Source: CAZOHG01 sp964579725
Lineage (GTDB): Bacteria > Zhuqueibacterota > JdFR-76 > BMS3Abin05
Length of the DNA: 64,000 nucleotides
Reading direction: 5' to 3'
Assembly: GCA_964579725.1 (NCBI GenBank)
Contig: CAZOHG010000001.1
Coordinates: 1 to 64,000 of the forward strand
Below, piece by piece: positions 8,268 through 17,019 of this stretch. A program made the translations under genes and the position numbers. Numbering within the stretch: the first letter of the stretch is position 1; each line of letters begins with the position of its first letter. A model generated the notes under the pieces. It was given only the letters and a program-made list of their open reading frames with translations. It did not search any database and was not told the origin of the DNA.

Positions 8268-10411
8268 GAGACGGACACTCCTTCTTCCAGAATCGGGTTC
8301 CGAACCGTCGGGGCTTCGGACACAGGAGGCTGCTCTATTTTCTCTTCAAATCGAAACATGGACACCAAATCCAGAAATTTGTCCGCCATTTGGCTGAAAT
8401 CTTCCACCTCGTTTCGCGTGCGTTGGATCATTTGCGAGGATTCCTTAATGAGACGGGAAATTTCTTGCATGGTGTGATTCACCTGCATGGTCGCGGCTGA
8501 CTGCTGTTCCACACTTCCACTGATATTTTGCGCCGATTCGGCCGTTTCCTCGGAATAATGGAGAATTTCGTCAAACCCTTTGTGCAGGCTTTCGATGGAC
8601 TGACTTTGCTGCTGAAAATCGTCCCACGATTTTTGGTACAATGCCAATGTTTCCCCGGCCAGAGAAATAATTTCCTGAATATTGCCGCGAATGGCACTGG
8701 TAGAATTAACCACCCGATCGGTCAGTTTTCGGATCTCCGCCGCCACCACGCCAAATCCCCGGCTATTTTCACCCCCGCGCGCCGATTCAATGGAAGCATT
8801 AATGGAAAGGATTTTCGTCTCACCCGAAATGGTTTCAATTAATTCCACAATCTGAGAGATGTCCTTAATCCGTTTGTGCAGCTCTTCCAATTTGTCCAAA
8901 CTCTTACGGAAGCGCTGTTCGATTTCTTCGGATTGAGCTTTGTATTGATGAATGAGCTGGTGGCCGTCCTCCACGCGAGCCAAATTTTTCTCACTCAAAT
9001 TGGACACGCCCGAGGCATTTTCCGCTACTTTTTTGGCTGTGGCCGAAAGTTCTTCCAATGTAGCCAACACCTCGTTAATGGACGAAGCGTATTCCACCAC
9101 CCCCGACGCTTCTTCATTGGTGGCTTCGGCAATAAATTCGGCCGCCTGCTCGATTCGTTTGGCGGAGGTTTTGACCTGTTGAGCCATTTGGGCAAAATTC
9201 GCTCGAACCGACTCCAGCGCCTTGGATAAGTACAACAATTCGTCCCAGGTTTCCCCTTGAATCGGTTTACGAAGATCCCCTTTGGAAATGGCCAGCGCTT
9301 CTTTGACCAGATTTCGAATGGGGTTGACCATGTCGATCGTCACAAAGGCAATGGCCAGAATGCCAAAAAGCACAATGAGCAAAATGACCCAGCCGTGACC
9401 CAAAATGGCACCGATTAAAGCGGAAGAAATGCGGTTTTCGTCCAAAAGGGAAACAAAGTACACATCGCTGCCGTCCACGCCCCGCCACACGTATATTTTC
9501 CCTCTGGCGTAATCCGGAAAAAAATAGAGGAGTGAGTTTTTGTAATTTGCCTTTGACCGCTTCTTTAGCCGATCCATCGGGATTTTAATCGACGTTTTTT
9601 TTGTGCTGTTGGAAGCCAAAATGACACCCTGTTTGTTCACCAGGAAATATTCCTTGTGTTTGTCTTGAAAAAAGCGGGTCAGGTAATTTTGGCCGCGGTC
9701 GATCCCTGTTTGGTTTTCCAGATCGAGCGTCTCGAAAAATTGGGTCAACATTTGGCTGGTTTGTAGCATTTCTTCCACTTGCGTTTTGCGCATGATTGTA
9801 AATCCGTTGGAATAGCTGATGAATCCCACCACGAAAACGGCGATAATCAGCATAATGGCATTCATGCTGACCAATTTCCCAATGTAGCTTTCTTTTGGTT
9901 TAGCCACACTCCTCAAAAAACCGGTTTCTTGAGCCAGCGCCTGAAGCCCCCGGCGCATCAGAACAGTGACGGCCACGGCAAAGGTGAGACTAATGGCAAA
10001 ACCGGCCGAGATGGCTTGAAAGGCTTGGGCGGAACTGATTCCGGGCCCGTGGGCCATGAACAAAACGCCCAACAAATAGGCCGAAAAATGCAGCACAAAT
10101 TCAAAGAACCCGATAATCAAATGTCCCTTGGTAAAAAGATTAATTTCTTTTCGGCTTTTGTGCGCCTTGGCTCCGTTGGGTGTTCCACCGAAATTGGCAG
10201 CCAACTTTTCCAGATAAAATGTGGGCACGCCAATGGTGAACAAAAAAGCAACAAATCCCAACACCAGGTACAGGCGTGCAAAAAAGGTCAATTGATCCTT
10301 CGCAAAGGACAAATTATCCAGAAACAGCGCAAGCCCCATGCCCACAATAATTACGGCATAGTAAAAAATCGTTTGAATGAGAATTTTCTGACTAATTTTG
10401 GACAACCTCAT
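8264..10411 (-). CDS. Methyl-accepting chemoreceptor with multi-pass N-terminal sensor
   Basis: A chemoreceptor of about 715 residues. From sequence I read five hydrophobic segments in the first ~215 residues, then an extracytoplasmic region of about 120 residues with a Cache-like look (YFLVNKQGVILASN ... YFVSLLDENRI), a sixth segment (GWVILLIVLFGILAIAFVTI), a HAMP-like region and the cytoplasmic coiled coil. The signalling tip is ISGETKILSINASIESARGGE with RGFGVVAAEIRKL after it. Most receptors have only two membrane spans. The ATG at 10411 is preferred because AAAGGG lies 6 nt upstream; an in-frame ATG at 10438 would add nine residues without a well-spaced site. The gene overlaps the preceding receptor gene by 20 nt. 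Confidence 0.92.
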   Translation of the reverse strand: MRLSKISQKILIQTIFYYAVIIVGMGLALFLDNLSFAKDQLTFFARLYLVLGFVAFLFTIGVPTFYLEKLAANFGGTPNGAKAHKSRKEINLFTKGHLIIGFFEFVLHFSAYLLGVLFMAHGPGISSAQAFQAISAGFAISLTFAVAVTVLMRRGLQALAQETGFLRSVAKPKESYIGKLVSMNAIMLIIAVFVVGFISYSNGFTIMRKTQVEEMLQTSQMLTQFFETLDLENQTGIDRGQNYLTRFFQDKHKEYFLVNKQGVILASNSTKKTSIKIPMDRLKKRSKANYKNSLLYFFPDYARGKIYVWRGVDGSDVYFVSLLDENRISSALIGAILGHGWVILLIVLFGILAIAFVTIDMVNPIRNLVKEALAISKGDLRKPIQGETWDELLYLSKALESVRANFAQMAQQVKTSAKRIEQAAEFIAEATNEEASGVVEYASSINEVLATLEELSATAKKVAENASGVSNLSEKNLARVEDGHQLIHQYKAQSEEIEQRFRKSLDKLEELHKRIKDISQIVELIETISGETKILSINASIESARGGENSRGFGVVAAEIRKLTDRVVNSTSAIRGNIQEIISLAGETLALYQKSWDDFQQQSQSIESLHKGFDEILHYSEETAESAQNISGSVEQQSAATMQVNHTMQEISRLIKESSQMIQRTRNEVEDFSQMADKFLDLVSMFRFEEKIEQPPVSEAPTVRNPILEEGVSVS

Positions 10412-11726
10412 TTCCAGCCCTTTCTTCTGTGGTGACATAGAAATTCAAAATATCCTTGTAACGGCGCACATGATATTTCAATTGTTCGGTTGAGTGAGCA
10501 ATGTCGGTTGAACTTTTGGCCGATTCTCGAAGCACTACGGAGGTTTCCTTAATGGCCGTTGTAATCTGTTTGGTCACAACCTGCTGCTGAGAAGCCGCTT
10601 CCGAGAGAAAATCTCCCAATTCAATCAGCTCCCGCCCCTCCTCGTCAATACGCGTGAATTCTTTGTCGATTTCCTCCGACTGCTGAAAGGTTTCCTCGAT
10701 TTTTCTCTCCACATCCCGGGACACTTCCTCCACCTCTTGAGCAGAATAGGTGGTTTTGGAAATTACAGCATGCACATCCTGCGTGAATTGCAGGGCATTC
10801 TCGGCCAATTTTCGGATTTCCATGGCGACGGCGGAAAATCCCTTTCCCGAATCGCCGGCTTTTAGGGCCTCAATAGAAGCATTCAACGCTAACATTTTGG
10901 TCTCTGTAGCAATATCTGAAATATGCGCCAGAATTTGTGTGATATTGTGAATATCTTCTGAAAGCTGGCCAACTTTTTCCCGGTTCTGGGCGGTCAGGCT
11001 TCGGCTGGTTTCCATTTCATTCCGATGGGTTATGAGGAGCTGGCGGCCGTTTTCAATTAGCGCAAACATGCGATCGTAAGAATCCTTTAATTTTTGACTG
11101 GTGGCAGCAATATTGGCAGCGGTCTTTTCCATCTCTTCAACCGACGCCACAATCTCTTCGGAGGTACCGGCCTGTTCATTAATACCGCTGGAAAGCTGCT
11201 GTGTGGCGGCCGAAACCTGATCGGTAATGGCGTTTACTTCTCGGGCAGATTGGGCAATTTTGTCTAAAACATCACGGTAATTGTGAATCATTTGCTCAAA
11301 AGACTTGGAGAGCAAACCGTTTTGCAGGACGTTCACATTTAGATTTCCGGCGGCCACTTGCTGAATATACCCCATAAAACGGGAAAAATAATCGAGCAAA
11401 AAATTAATGTTTTGAGCCACCGCATTGATCTCCACAATTCCCGACGGCTGAACGCGTTTCTTGTAGTTTCCCCTTCGAATATCTTCGAGCGCTTCCTCGA
11501 ATTCATTGAGAGGCTCCGCCAAGCGGCCAATCAGTCGCCGTGTGAGAACATACTGGAAAACTAAAAAACCGACCATCAGCAAAACAAACACTGAGGTTTC
11601 AACCAGTCCTTCGCCTCGTAACACGGTCACTTTCAGTCCCTTGTACAGGACGCCAATAAAAAGAATGACCGCGACATTGAGCACAAACATGTGATTGACC
11701 CGCGTATGAATCGAATAGGTTTTCAT
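10392..11726 (-). CDS. Methyl-accepting chemoreceptor lacking a periplasmic domain
   Basis: A 444-residue receptor with two closely spaced N-terminal membrane segments (about 13-32 and 43-62) separated by only about ten residues, so it has no real extracytoplasmic sensor domain. A HAMP domain follows (RLIGRLAEPLNEFEEALEDIRRGNY), then a second HAMP-like stretch and the methyl-accepting coiled coil with the tip IATETKMLALNASIEALKAGDSGKGFSAVAMEIRKLAE. It probably senses a membrane or cytoplasmic cue, or acts with the multi-pass receptor encoded next to it. Its ATG overlaps the TGA of cheW as ATGA. Confidence 0.93.
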   Translation of the reverse strand: MKTYSIHTRVNHMFVLNVAVILFIGVLYKGLKVTVLRGEGLVETSVFVLLMVGFLVFQYVLTRRLIGRLAEPLNEFEEALEDIRRGNYKKRVQPSGIVEINAVAQNINFLLDYFSRFMGYIQQVAAGNLNVNVLQNGLLSKSFEQMIHNYRDVLDKIAQSAREVNAITDQVSAATQQLSSGINEQAGTSEEIVASVEEMEKTAANIAATSQKLKDSYDRMFALIENGRQLLITHRNEMETSRSLTAQNREKVGQLSEDIHNITQILAHISDIATETKMLALNASIEALKAGDSGKGFSAVAMEIRKLAENALQFTQDVHAVISKTTYSAQEVEEVSRDVERKIEETFQQSEEIDKEFTRIDEEGRELIELGDFLSEAASQQQVVTKQITTAIKETSVVLRESAKSSTDIAHSTEQLKYHVRRYKDILNFYVTTEERAGNEVVQN

Positions 11727-12262
11727 GACACATCTCCGAACTTATTTTTCTCCCCGAAATCCATTCTTTCGGAACGAAGAATTTTCTTCAAATTCAGAAC
11801 ACCGATGATCTTGCCATTCCAAACGGCGCCCCCCAAAAAATAGTCCCGTTTTTCTTTGGAAAGCGGCAAAATATCTTTTCTGATCTCGCTTTTGGCCCAA
11901 AAAACCATGTCCAATAAATCGGTAACCAGAAAGCTGGTTTCAATGTCCTCCCATTGAATAAGAAGTAAAAATCGCTTTTTTTCATTTAGGGGCACGGGCT
12001 TCTGAAAAATAAAATCCGAAATATCCACCACCGAAATAATCTCGCCCAGCACATTGGTAATCCCCAACACAAAGGAAGGCACGTCCGGGACAGGCGTGAT
12101 TTTTTCAACCTTCAGAGAATACCGCACATTTTCAATGGAAAGGGCGTACATTTCATCCAAAATTTGAAATGTAATAAAGGCTTGCTTTTCTTCGGTCCCT
12201 TCCGTCTCCGATTTGCGGGACCGAAGCTGTTCAACAATTGCCGAGGACGTTCCTTCTTCCAT
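11723..12262 (-). CDS. cheW: CheW coupling protein
   Basis: A CheW-type coupling protein of 179 residues: FITFQILDEMYALSIENVRYSLKVEKITPVPDVPSFVLGITNVLGEIISVVDIS is the classic CheW core, followed by the closing strand VWNGKIIGVLNLKKIL. It joins receptors to the CheA kinase in the array. The first ~25 residues are a charged, Ser/Glu/Arg-rich extension. The ATG at 12262 has TAGGAG nine nt upstream; an in-frame TTG six nt earlier is less likely. It ends in an ATGA overlap with the receptor gene and starts 12 nt after the RsbU-like gene, placing the partner-switch genes in the same transcript. Confidence 0.94.
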   Translation of the reverse strand: MEEGTSSAIVEQLRSRKSETEGTEEKQAFITFQILDEMYALSIENVRYSLKVEKITPVPDVPSFVLGITNVLGEIISVVDISDFIFQKPVPLNEKKRFLLLIQWEDIETSFLVTDLLDMVFWAKSEIRKDILPLSKEKRDYFLGGAVWNGKIIGVLNLKKILRSERMDFGEKNKFGDVS

Positions 12263-12274
12263 TCGCAAAGGCTC

Positions 12275-13885
12275 CTATTCCAAAATTTTCATTACAATCA
12301 CCGTTACGTCGTCACTTTGTTCTCGCCGCTGGACAAAAATATCCAATTGGTTGTAGAGATTGCGCACAATGCGTTTCGCTGGTTCGTCATGAAAAATCTT
12401 TAGAATTTCCGCCAATCGCTCTTCGCCAAACTGTTCGTTGTAGACATTGGTGGCTTCAACAATGCCGTCGGTGTAGAAAAGAACAATGTCCCCCGCTTCC
12501 AGACGCAGACTCTTTTCTTCGAAATCCACTTCTTCCAGAATTCCGATAATCATGCCCTCAGCGTCCAATTCCAAAACCTTTTTTTCCGCCGCTTTGTACA
12601 CCAACAACGGGGGATGCCCGGCGTTGGCGTATTTCAGCCAATGGGTAGCAGGATTGTACTGCGCCAAAAAAAGCGAAATAAACAAACCCGCCCGATCCAA
12701 ATCCGGAAAAAGCAAGCGATTGGTTTGGCCTAAAATTTCCGACAGCGACTCGGATTGGTGAATGACCGAACGAAGCACGCTCCGAGAAATTGCCATCATG
12801 AGAGCCGAACCAATGCTGTGCCCCGACACATCGGCCACAATGAGATCAATCAGCCCGTTTTCGGAGAGAAAATAGTCAAAATAATCGCCCCCCACATTTT
12901 TGGCCGATTTACACATGCCGAAAATATCCACACCGGGCACTTTGGGCGGCTCGGCCGGTAGCAATCCCATCTGGATTGTTTCGGCAATTTGGAGTTCGTG
13001 CTGCACGCGTTCTGTTCCCTTCAAGGTTTCAATGAGACGCGCATTGTAAATCGTAATAGCCGCCAGTGAGGAGATGGTGTTCAAAAGCTTCAAATCGCCG
13101 GTGGAAAACATCGCGCCGCTTTTTTTATCCGTGACGTTAATTACCCCAATCTTTTTATTTTTCACTTCCACCGGTGAGCACAACATGGGCACCGAAATAA
13201 AGGAATAGGTCTCGTAGCTTCCGTTCCGGTTCGGGCGAATCGTTTCAGGCAGTTCGGAGAGGTCTCCAATGAGCAGCGGCTGTCCCCGCTTCAAAACGTA
13301 GCCGCTAACGGTGTTCTCCACCGGAATAACAATTTTAACGATTTCCTCGGGAAGGCCGCGCGAGGCTTCCAAAACAAGGCGATTGTTTGCTTCATCGTAG
13401 CTCAATAAACTGGCTTTTTTAACCCCCAAAGCGTGAATAATTTTGTCCAAAATAATTTCGTAAATCAGGTTTAGCTCGAAAACAGCGCTTAAATCTTCGC
13501 TCAGTTCAAAAAGCAAATTGATTTCTTCGTAGCGGTCTAAAACCTCTTCCGAGAGACTATCGACTTCATATTCGTGGCTAATTTGATTTTCAATGAGGGT
13601 GTTAAAAATGCCGGCCATTAGAGACAATTTATTTGAGTCGACCGGTGCCCCGTTGGCCGGAATTAAAAGTAAATCGGCAAGCTGGGCTCCTTGGTAAGTA
13701 ATCGAATGCCGTGCGGCCTGGGGTGCCGAACCCTCGAGCCAGCCGTCGGAGGCCCAGAGCTGCGTTCCTCCGGGCGTAATGAACGTCCCGGCAATCCCTT
13801 GAATATGAAAAAGCTGATTGAGGAGCTGTACAAAATGATGTTGGTCAAATTGACTTGCAAAAACTTGTTCTAATTTCAGTGGCAT
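12275..13885 (-). CDS. GAF-domain RsbU/SpoIIE-type serine phosphatase
   Basis: A 536-residue soluble PP2C-family phosphatase. An uncharacterised N-terminal segment (about 1-100) is followed by a GAF domain (about 125-290), a short coiled linker, and a SpoIIE/RsbU phosphatase domain (about 310-535). The latter has its metal-binding and structural motifs: GGDYFDYF, VADVSGHSIGSAL, NAGHPPLLVY, FYTDGIVEATN and SDDVTVIVMK. Such enzymes dephosphorylate a serine on a STAS antagonist, which then captures the RsbW-like kinase and releases its target. Both partners are encoded immediately upstream (14336 and 13918), so a complete partner switch is present. The GAF ligand is unknown. Confidence 0.94.
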   Translation of the reverse strand: MPLKLEQVFASQFDQHHFVQLLNQLFHIQGIAGTFITPGGTQLWASDGWLEGSAPQAARHSITYQGAQLADLLLIPANGAPVDSNKLSLMAGIFNTLIENQISHEYEVDSLSEEVLDRYEEINLLFELSEDLSAVFELNLIYEIILDKIIHALGVKKASLLSYDEANNRLVLEASRGLPEEIVKIVIPVENTVSGYVLKRGQPLLIGDLSELPETIRPNRNGSYETYSFISVPMLCSPVEVKNKKIGVINVTDKKSGAMFSTGDLKLLNTISSLAAITIYNARLIETLKGTERVQHELQIAETIQMGLLPAEPPKVPGVDIFGMCKSAKNVGGDYFDYFLSENGLIDLIVADVSGHSIGSALMMAISRSVLRSVIHQSESLSEILGQTNRLLFPDLDRAGLFISLFLAQYNPATHWLKYANAGHPPLLVYKAAEKKVLELDAEGMIIGILEEVDFEEKSLRLEAGDIVLFYTDGIVEATNVYNEQFGEERLAEILKIFHDEPAKRIVRNLYNQLDIFVQRREQSDDVTVIVMKILE

Positions 13886-13917
13886 GGAGTCCGCAGTCCT
13901 TTACTTCTTTGCACCGG

Positions 13918-14325
13918 TCACAGTTTTTTGACCATTTCCAGATAATTGGATTTGTGCCCGGAATGGTAGCTTACCGAATCCATGAGTTGTGAAATGATGT
14001 AGAGCCCCCGGCCGTTTTCACTCTGAAAATCCGGTAATTCTATTTTACTCCGATCAAAAGAGAATCCTGCCCCGGAATCGTAGATGCGCACAATCAGCTT
14101 TTTGGGTTGACCGATTATCTCAAACCGAATACCTTTTTTCGTATCTCGGTTGTGGGCGTGAAAAAAGACGTTGGACAGCCCTTCAATCATGCACAATTCC
14201 AAATCGTCCGCCAGTTTTTCTCGATGGGGCCAGACGCGCGCCAGCAAATCCCGCGAAGCCATTCCAAAGGCGCGAATCATTTCCAATCCGCCCGCAAAAG
14301 TCATTTCCGCTCTAAAAATGTCCAT
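13918..14325 (-). CDS. RsbW/SpoIIAB-like anti-sigma serine kinase
   Basis: A 135-residue HATPase_c_2 protein of the RsbW/SpoIIAB class. The N box (CMIEGLSNVFFHAH) and glycine-containing boxes (VRIYDSGAGFSF, ENGRGLYIISQLMD) are present. RsbW-like proteins bind a target, classically a sigma factor, and phosphorylate a STAS antagonist using ATP. It lies between the STAS gene (10 nt gap) and the RsbU-like phosphatase gene (32 nt gap). No sigma factor gene is visible in the window, so the sequestered target could be encoded elsewhere or be a non-sigma protein. The start ATG is supported by the alignment length. Confidence 0.92.
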   Translation of the reverse strand: MDIFRAEMTFAGGLEMIRAFGMASRDLLARVWPHREKLADDLELCMIEGLSNVFFHAHNRDTKKGIRFEIIGQPKKLIVRIYDSGAGFSFDRSKIELPDFQSENGRGLYIISQLMDSVSYHSGHKSNYLEMVKKL

Positions 14326-14335
14326 TTTCGAGCGG

Positions 14336-14656
14336 TTAACCCTCTTTCAATTCCAAGATGTCGAAAATTTTGTTAAGGCGTGTAACCTTAAACATGGCGT
14401 ACACCTGATTGTGTACATTCGCCACCTTCAGGTCGGCTTCAGCCAACTTGGCTTCCCGCAGGGCGTACACCAGGGCCCCTAATCCGGAACTGTCAATAAA
14501 ACGTACGTTATCCAAATCCACGACCACCGTCTTTGTTCCGCTTTGGATGAGCTGGAGCAAATGACGACGGAATTCTTCCGCATTCTGGACGTCAAGACGC
14601 TCTTCATTCACATCAACAGAAGTGTACCCGTCTGCTTGCTTTAAAGAAAGATTCAT
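14336..14656 (-). CDS. STAS-domain anti-sigma factor antagonist
   Basis: A 106-residue single STAS domain protein of the SpoIIAA/RsbV class. The phosphorylation site motif is present in VRFIDSSGLGALVYALREA, with the two serines at the usual position. Unphosphorylated antagonist binds the RsbW-like kinase and frees its target; phosphorylation reverses this. It lies just downstream of the atypical receiver gene (46 nt) and 10 nt before the RsbW-like gene. Together with the RsbU-like phosphatase it forms a full partner-switch cassette at the start of the chemosensory operon. Confidence 0.94.
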   Translation of the reverse strand: MNLSLKQADGYTSVDVNEERLDVQNAEEFRRHLLQLIQSGTKTVVVDLDNVRFIDSSGLGALVYALREAKLAEADLKVANVHNQVYAMFKVTRLNKIFDILELKEG

Positions 14657-14702
14657 GTAAATTTTTCCTCATTTCTTCCGGTGGAAAACGGAGCCGAACA
14701 AA

Positions 14703-15119
14703 TCAGGCTACCTGTTGGCGTTTATTTCCAATGAATTGTTGTCGTTGCCGACTCAAAATAGCCGTGCGAACGGCATCGCGTAAGTATTTCAAATCTGTTG
14801 GTTTAACGGCGAAAAAAGAGATTCCCTGCTTGCGAGCGCTCCGCTCAATGGCATCCGAGATTTTGTCCGTCATCACTATTATTCGGATTCCAGGGTCAAT
14901 ATCTTTAATTTTTTCAATAGATAACGGAGCTGTCATATCCGGCAAAAAGTAATCCAATACCACCAAATCGAGGGATTGGGTTCGGGCCAATTCCAACACT
15001 TCGGAAGCCGATCCAACCGGCCACAATTGGTAAAACGAGCCGTCCAGTCGATCCACAATTTCTTTTCGGTCAATCACGTTTTTCGAGGCAATGGCAACCG
15101 TTGGTCGATAGTCAGACAT
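14703..15119 (-). CDS. Atypical receiver-domain protein
   Basis: A 138-residue single receiver-like domain, apparently the first gene of the chemosensory operon. The phospho-acceptor Asp (LVVLDYFLPDM), the switch Thr (VMTDKIS) and the Lys (FAVKPTD) are retained. The strand-1 acidic pair that holds Mg2+ in normal receivers is missing: the segment reads VAIASKNVID where VVDDE is expected. It may therefore not be phosphorylated in the usual way, or work through a constitutive conformation. The C-terminal 20 residues are Arg/Gln-rich. A GAGGA motif precedes the ATG. Its position next to the STAS gene suggests input to the partner switch; this is inference. Confidence 0.82.
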   Translation of the reverse strand: MSDYRPTVAIASKNVIDRKEIVDRLDGSFYQLWPVGSASEVLELARTQSLDLVVLDYFLPDMTAPLSIEKIKDIDPGIRIIVMTDKISDAIERSARKQGISFFAVKPTDLKYLRDAVRTAILSRQRQQFIGNKRQQVA

Positions 15120-15560
15120 GAAATCCTCTTACGTTTTTAATTTTCGGAACCGCTTGATTTTGCCCTGGACAAAACAAATTCCATTCCTTCAAGTGTATTT
15201 CGGCAAGAACGGGAAAAAAGATTAGGATGTTATTAATAATGGAGTTACGAAAATTTGGGATTTTTCACTATTTTCATCCATTTGAAAAATTTGTCACAAT
15301 GGGGCAAAAGACAAAAAGACTGCGGAGTGCAAGGATTAACTGCAAGAAAAACCAATAATTACAAAATTTGCAAAATGCAACAACGGGGCAAATTGCTCAC
15401 CTATTTTATGGAAATCCCAAAAGCAATCTATCTGAAAAAAAGAAATCCCACGGAAAAGTAGACTAAAAAACGAAGCGGCTTTTTCCGGCACGGAACCTTT
15501 CTTTCGTAGGCAAAGGGCTTCGATCGAGAGGGTACTTTTCCCCCGCCACCCGAGTCCCTC
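15120..15560 (-). other. Intergenic region upstream of the chemosensory operon
   Basis: A 441 bp AT-rich stretch between the NtrC-type gene and the atypical receiver gene. A 68-codon plus-strand frame in it (15255-15461) has no ribosome site or recognisable protein and I do not call it. The part near 15120 carries a weak candidate promoter for the operon, listed separately. I found no -24/-12 sigma-54 element, no riboswitch and no clear hairpin terminator. Confidence 0.5.
15178..15206 (-). promoter_or_regulatory. Weak candidate promoter of the chemosensory operon
   Basis: On the minus strand TTGCCG (15201-15206) and TGGAAT (15178-15183) are separated by 17 bp, each matching four of six consensus positions of a housekeeping promoter. 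The expected start would leave a leader of about 50 nt before the ATG at 15119. No stronger element is seen in this gap. Confidence 0.3.
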
Positions 15561-16955
15561 TTACAAGCCGTACCGTCTGATTTTGCGGTAGAGGGTGGAT
15601 CGATCAATCCCTAAAATGCGGGCGGTTTGGTTTTTATCTCCGTGTGTGGCGCGCAGCGTCCGATCAATAGCTTCCCGTTCCATTTCCTCCAAAGTGCGCA
15701 GCGGAAACGAGGTAAACTCCCGGAGCACTTGTCCGACCTGGTGGAATAAATATTCCGGTAAATCGGAGGGCTGAATAATTTCTCCGCTACCTAAAGCAAA
15801 AGCGCGTTCGATGACGTTTTCCAATTCCCGCACGTTCCCAGGCCAGGAGTAGGCGCGAAAGAGCTTCAAGACTTCGGGGGCAACACGTCGAATAGAGGAT
15901 TCCGGATGTTTTTCCCGGTATTTTTCAATAAAATGGACGACCAAAAGTGGAATGTCATCTTTGCGTTCCCGAAGCGGGGGAACGTTGATTTGAACCACAT
16001 TTAGGCGGTAGAACAAATCCTCCCGGAATCGCCCGGACCGAACGGCTTTTTCCAGATTTTCGTTGGTAGCGGCAATCACCCGAACATCCACCGGAATATA
16101 GCTCGTCCCTCCAACCGGTTTCACCACCCGCTCCTGAAGCGCTCGCAAGAGCTTCGACTGCACTTCGCGGGGCAGTTCGGAAATTTCGTCCAAAAAAACG
16201 GTTCCACCTTCTGCCAATCGGAACAGCCCCTTTTTGGCGTAAACAGCTCCCGTAAACGATCCCTTCTCGTGTCCAAACAGTTCGCTTTCCACAAGATTCG
16301 GGTTAATGGCGCTGCAATCAACCGGCATGAAGGGTTTGTTCGCCCACGGCCCGTTAAAATGAATCGCACGCGCAATCAGTTCTTTTCCGGTTCCGCTTTC
16401 CCCTTGAATCAGGACGGTGCTGCGATTTTTGCTTACCTTTTCAATCAGTTGGAAAATCCCAAGCATTTCGGGGGTAGCGCCTACCAAATTTTGGAATTTG
16501 TATTTTTGTCGCAGAGCTTTTCGCAGGCGTTCATTTTCTTTGACCAACGATTGGGTGTGAACAATTCTCCGAAGAATATTTTCCAGTTCCTCAAAATTGA
16601 CCGGTTTGGTGATGTAATCGTAGGCACCCGATTTCATGGCTTCCACGGCGGAATTAATGGTACCCATCCCCGTAATCACAATAACTTCCGTATTGGGACT
16701 TCGCTGCTTGATCTCCCGAAGGAGTTCCAGTCCCGTCATACCCGGCATTTTAAAGTCAATGAGAGCAATGTCCACCGGGTGGGCATCGATGAGCTCCAGT
16801 GCACCAAAACCGTCCTCTGCGGTCATGACGGTGTACCCCATTTTTTCAATAATGTCGGAGAAAATTTCTCGGAAATCCTCTTCGTCGTCGGCAATGACTA
16901 CCGTCACATTTTCCTGCCATTCATTGGTTTTGGAAGGATTGGGGGAATTTTTCAT
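15561..16955 (-). CDS. NtrC-family sigma-54-dependent response regulator
   Basis: A 464-residue transcription activator. Receiver domain with the acidic pair (ADDEEDF) and acceptor Asp (IALIDFKMPGMTG), then an AAA+ sigma-54 interaction domain with Walker A GESGTGKE, the GAFTGA-type loop (GSFTGAVYAKKG) and Walker B GGTVFLDEIS, then a Fis-type helix-turn-helix near the end (TARILGIDRSTLYRKIRRYGL). It activates transcription by sigma-54 polymerase after phosphorylation. No dedicated kinase is adjacent; the GAF-PAS kinase at 892 is one candidate. ATG at 16955 has GAGG nine nt upstream; an ATG five codons earlier is less well placed. It follows the aminotransferase gene by about 65 nt. Confidence 0.95.
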   Translation of the reverse strand: MKNSPNPSKTNEWQENVTVVIADDEEDFREIFSDIIEKMGYTVMTAEDGFGALELIDAHPVDIALIDFKMPGMTGLELLREIKQRSPNTEVIVITGMGTINSAVEAMKSGAYDYITKPVNFEELENILRRIVHTQSLVKENERLRKALRQKYKFQNLVGATPEMLGIFQLIEKVSKNRSTVLIQGESGTGKELIARAIHFNGPWANKPFMPVDCSAINPNLVESELFGHEKGSFTGAVYAKKGLFRLAEGGTVFLDEISELPREVQSKLLRALQERVVKPVGGTSYIPVDVRVIAATNENLEKAVRSGRFREDLFYRLNVVQINVPPLRERKDDIPLLVVHFIEKYREKHPESSIRRVAPEVLKLFRAYSWPGNVRELENVIERAFALGSGEIIQPSDLPEYLFHQVGQVLREFTSFPLRTLEEMEREAIDRTLRATHGDKNQTARILGIDRSTLYRKIRRYGL

Positions 16956-17019
16956 GGCGCGTATCCTCATCCTTGGGGTTTTTAGGACAGATCAAAAACA
17001 TTTCCGACGTACGGTTTTT

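Noticed and set aside
15255..15461. 68-codon plus-strand frame in the gap before the chemosensory operon
   Set aside because: No ribosome binding site, low-complexity Lys/Asn-rich product and no recognisable family; the stretch is AT-rich, where open frames arise by chance.
15120..15560. Possible c-di-GMP riboswitch or sigma-54 promoter
   Set aside because: I looked for a GEMM-like core and for a GG-N10-GC element because of the neighbouring genes, and found neither.
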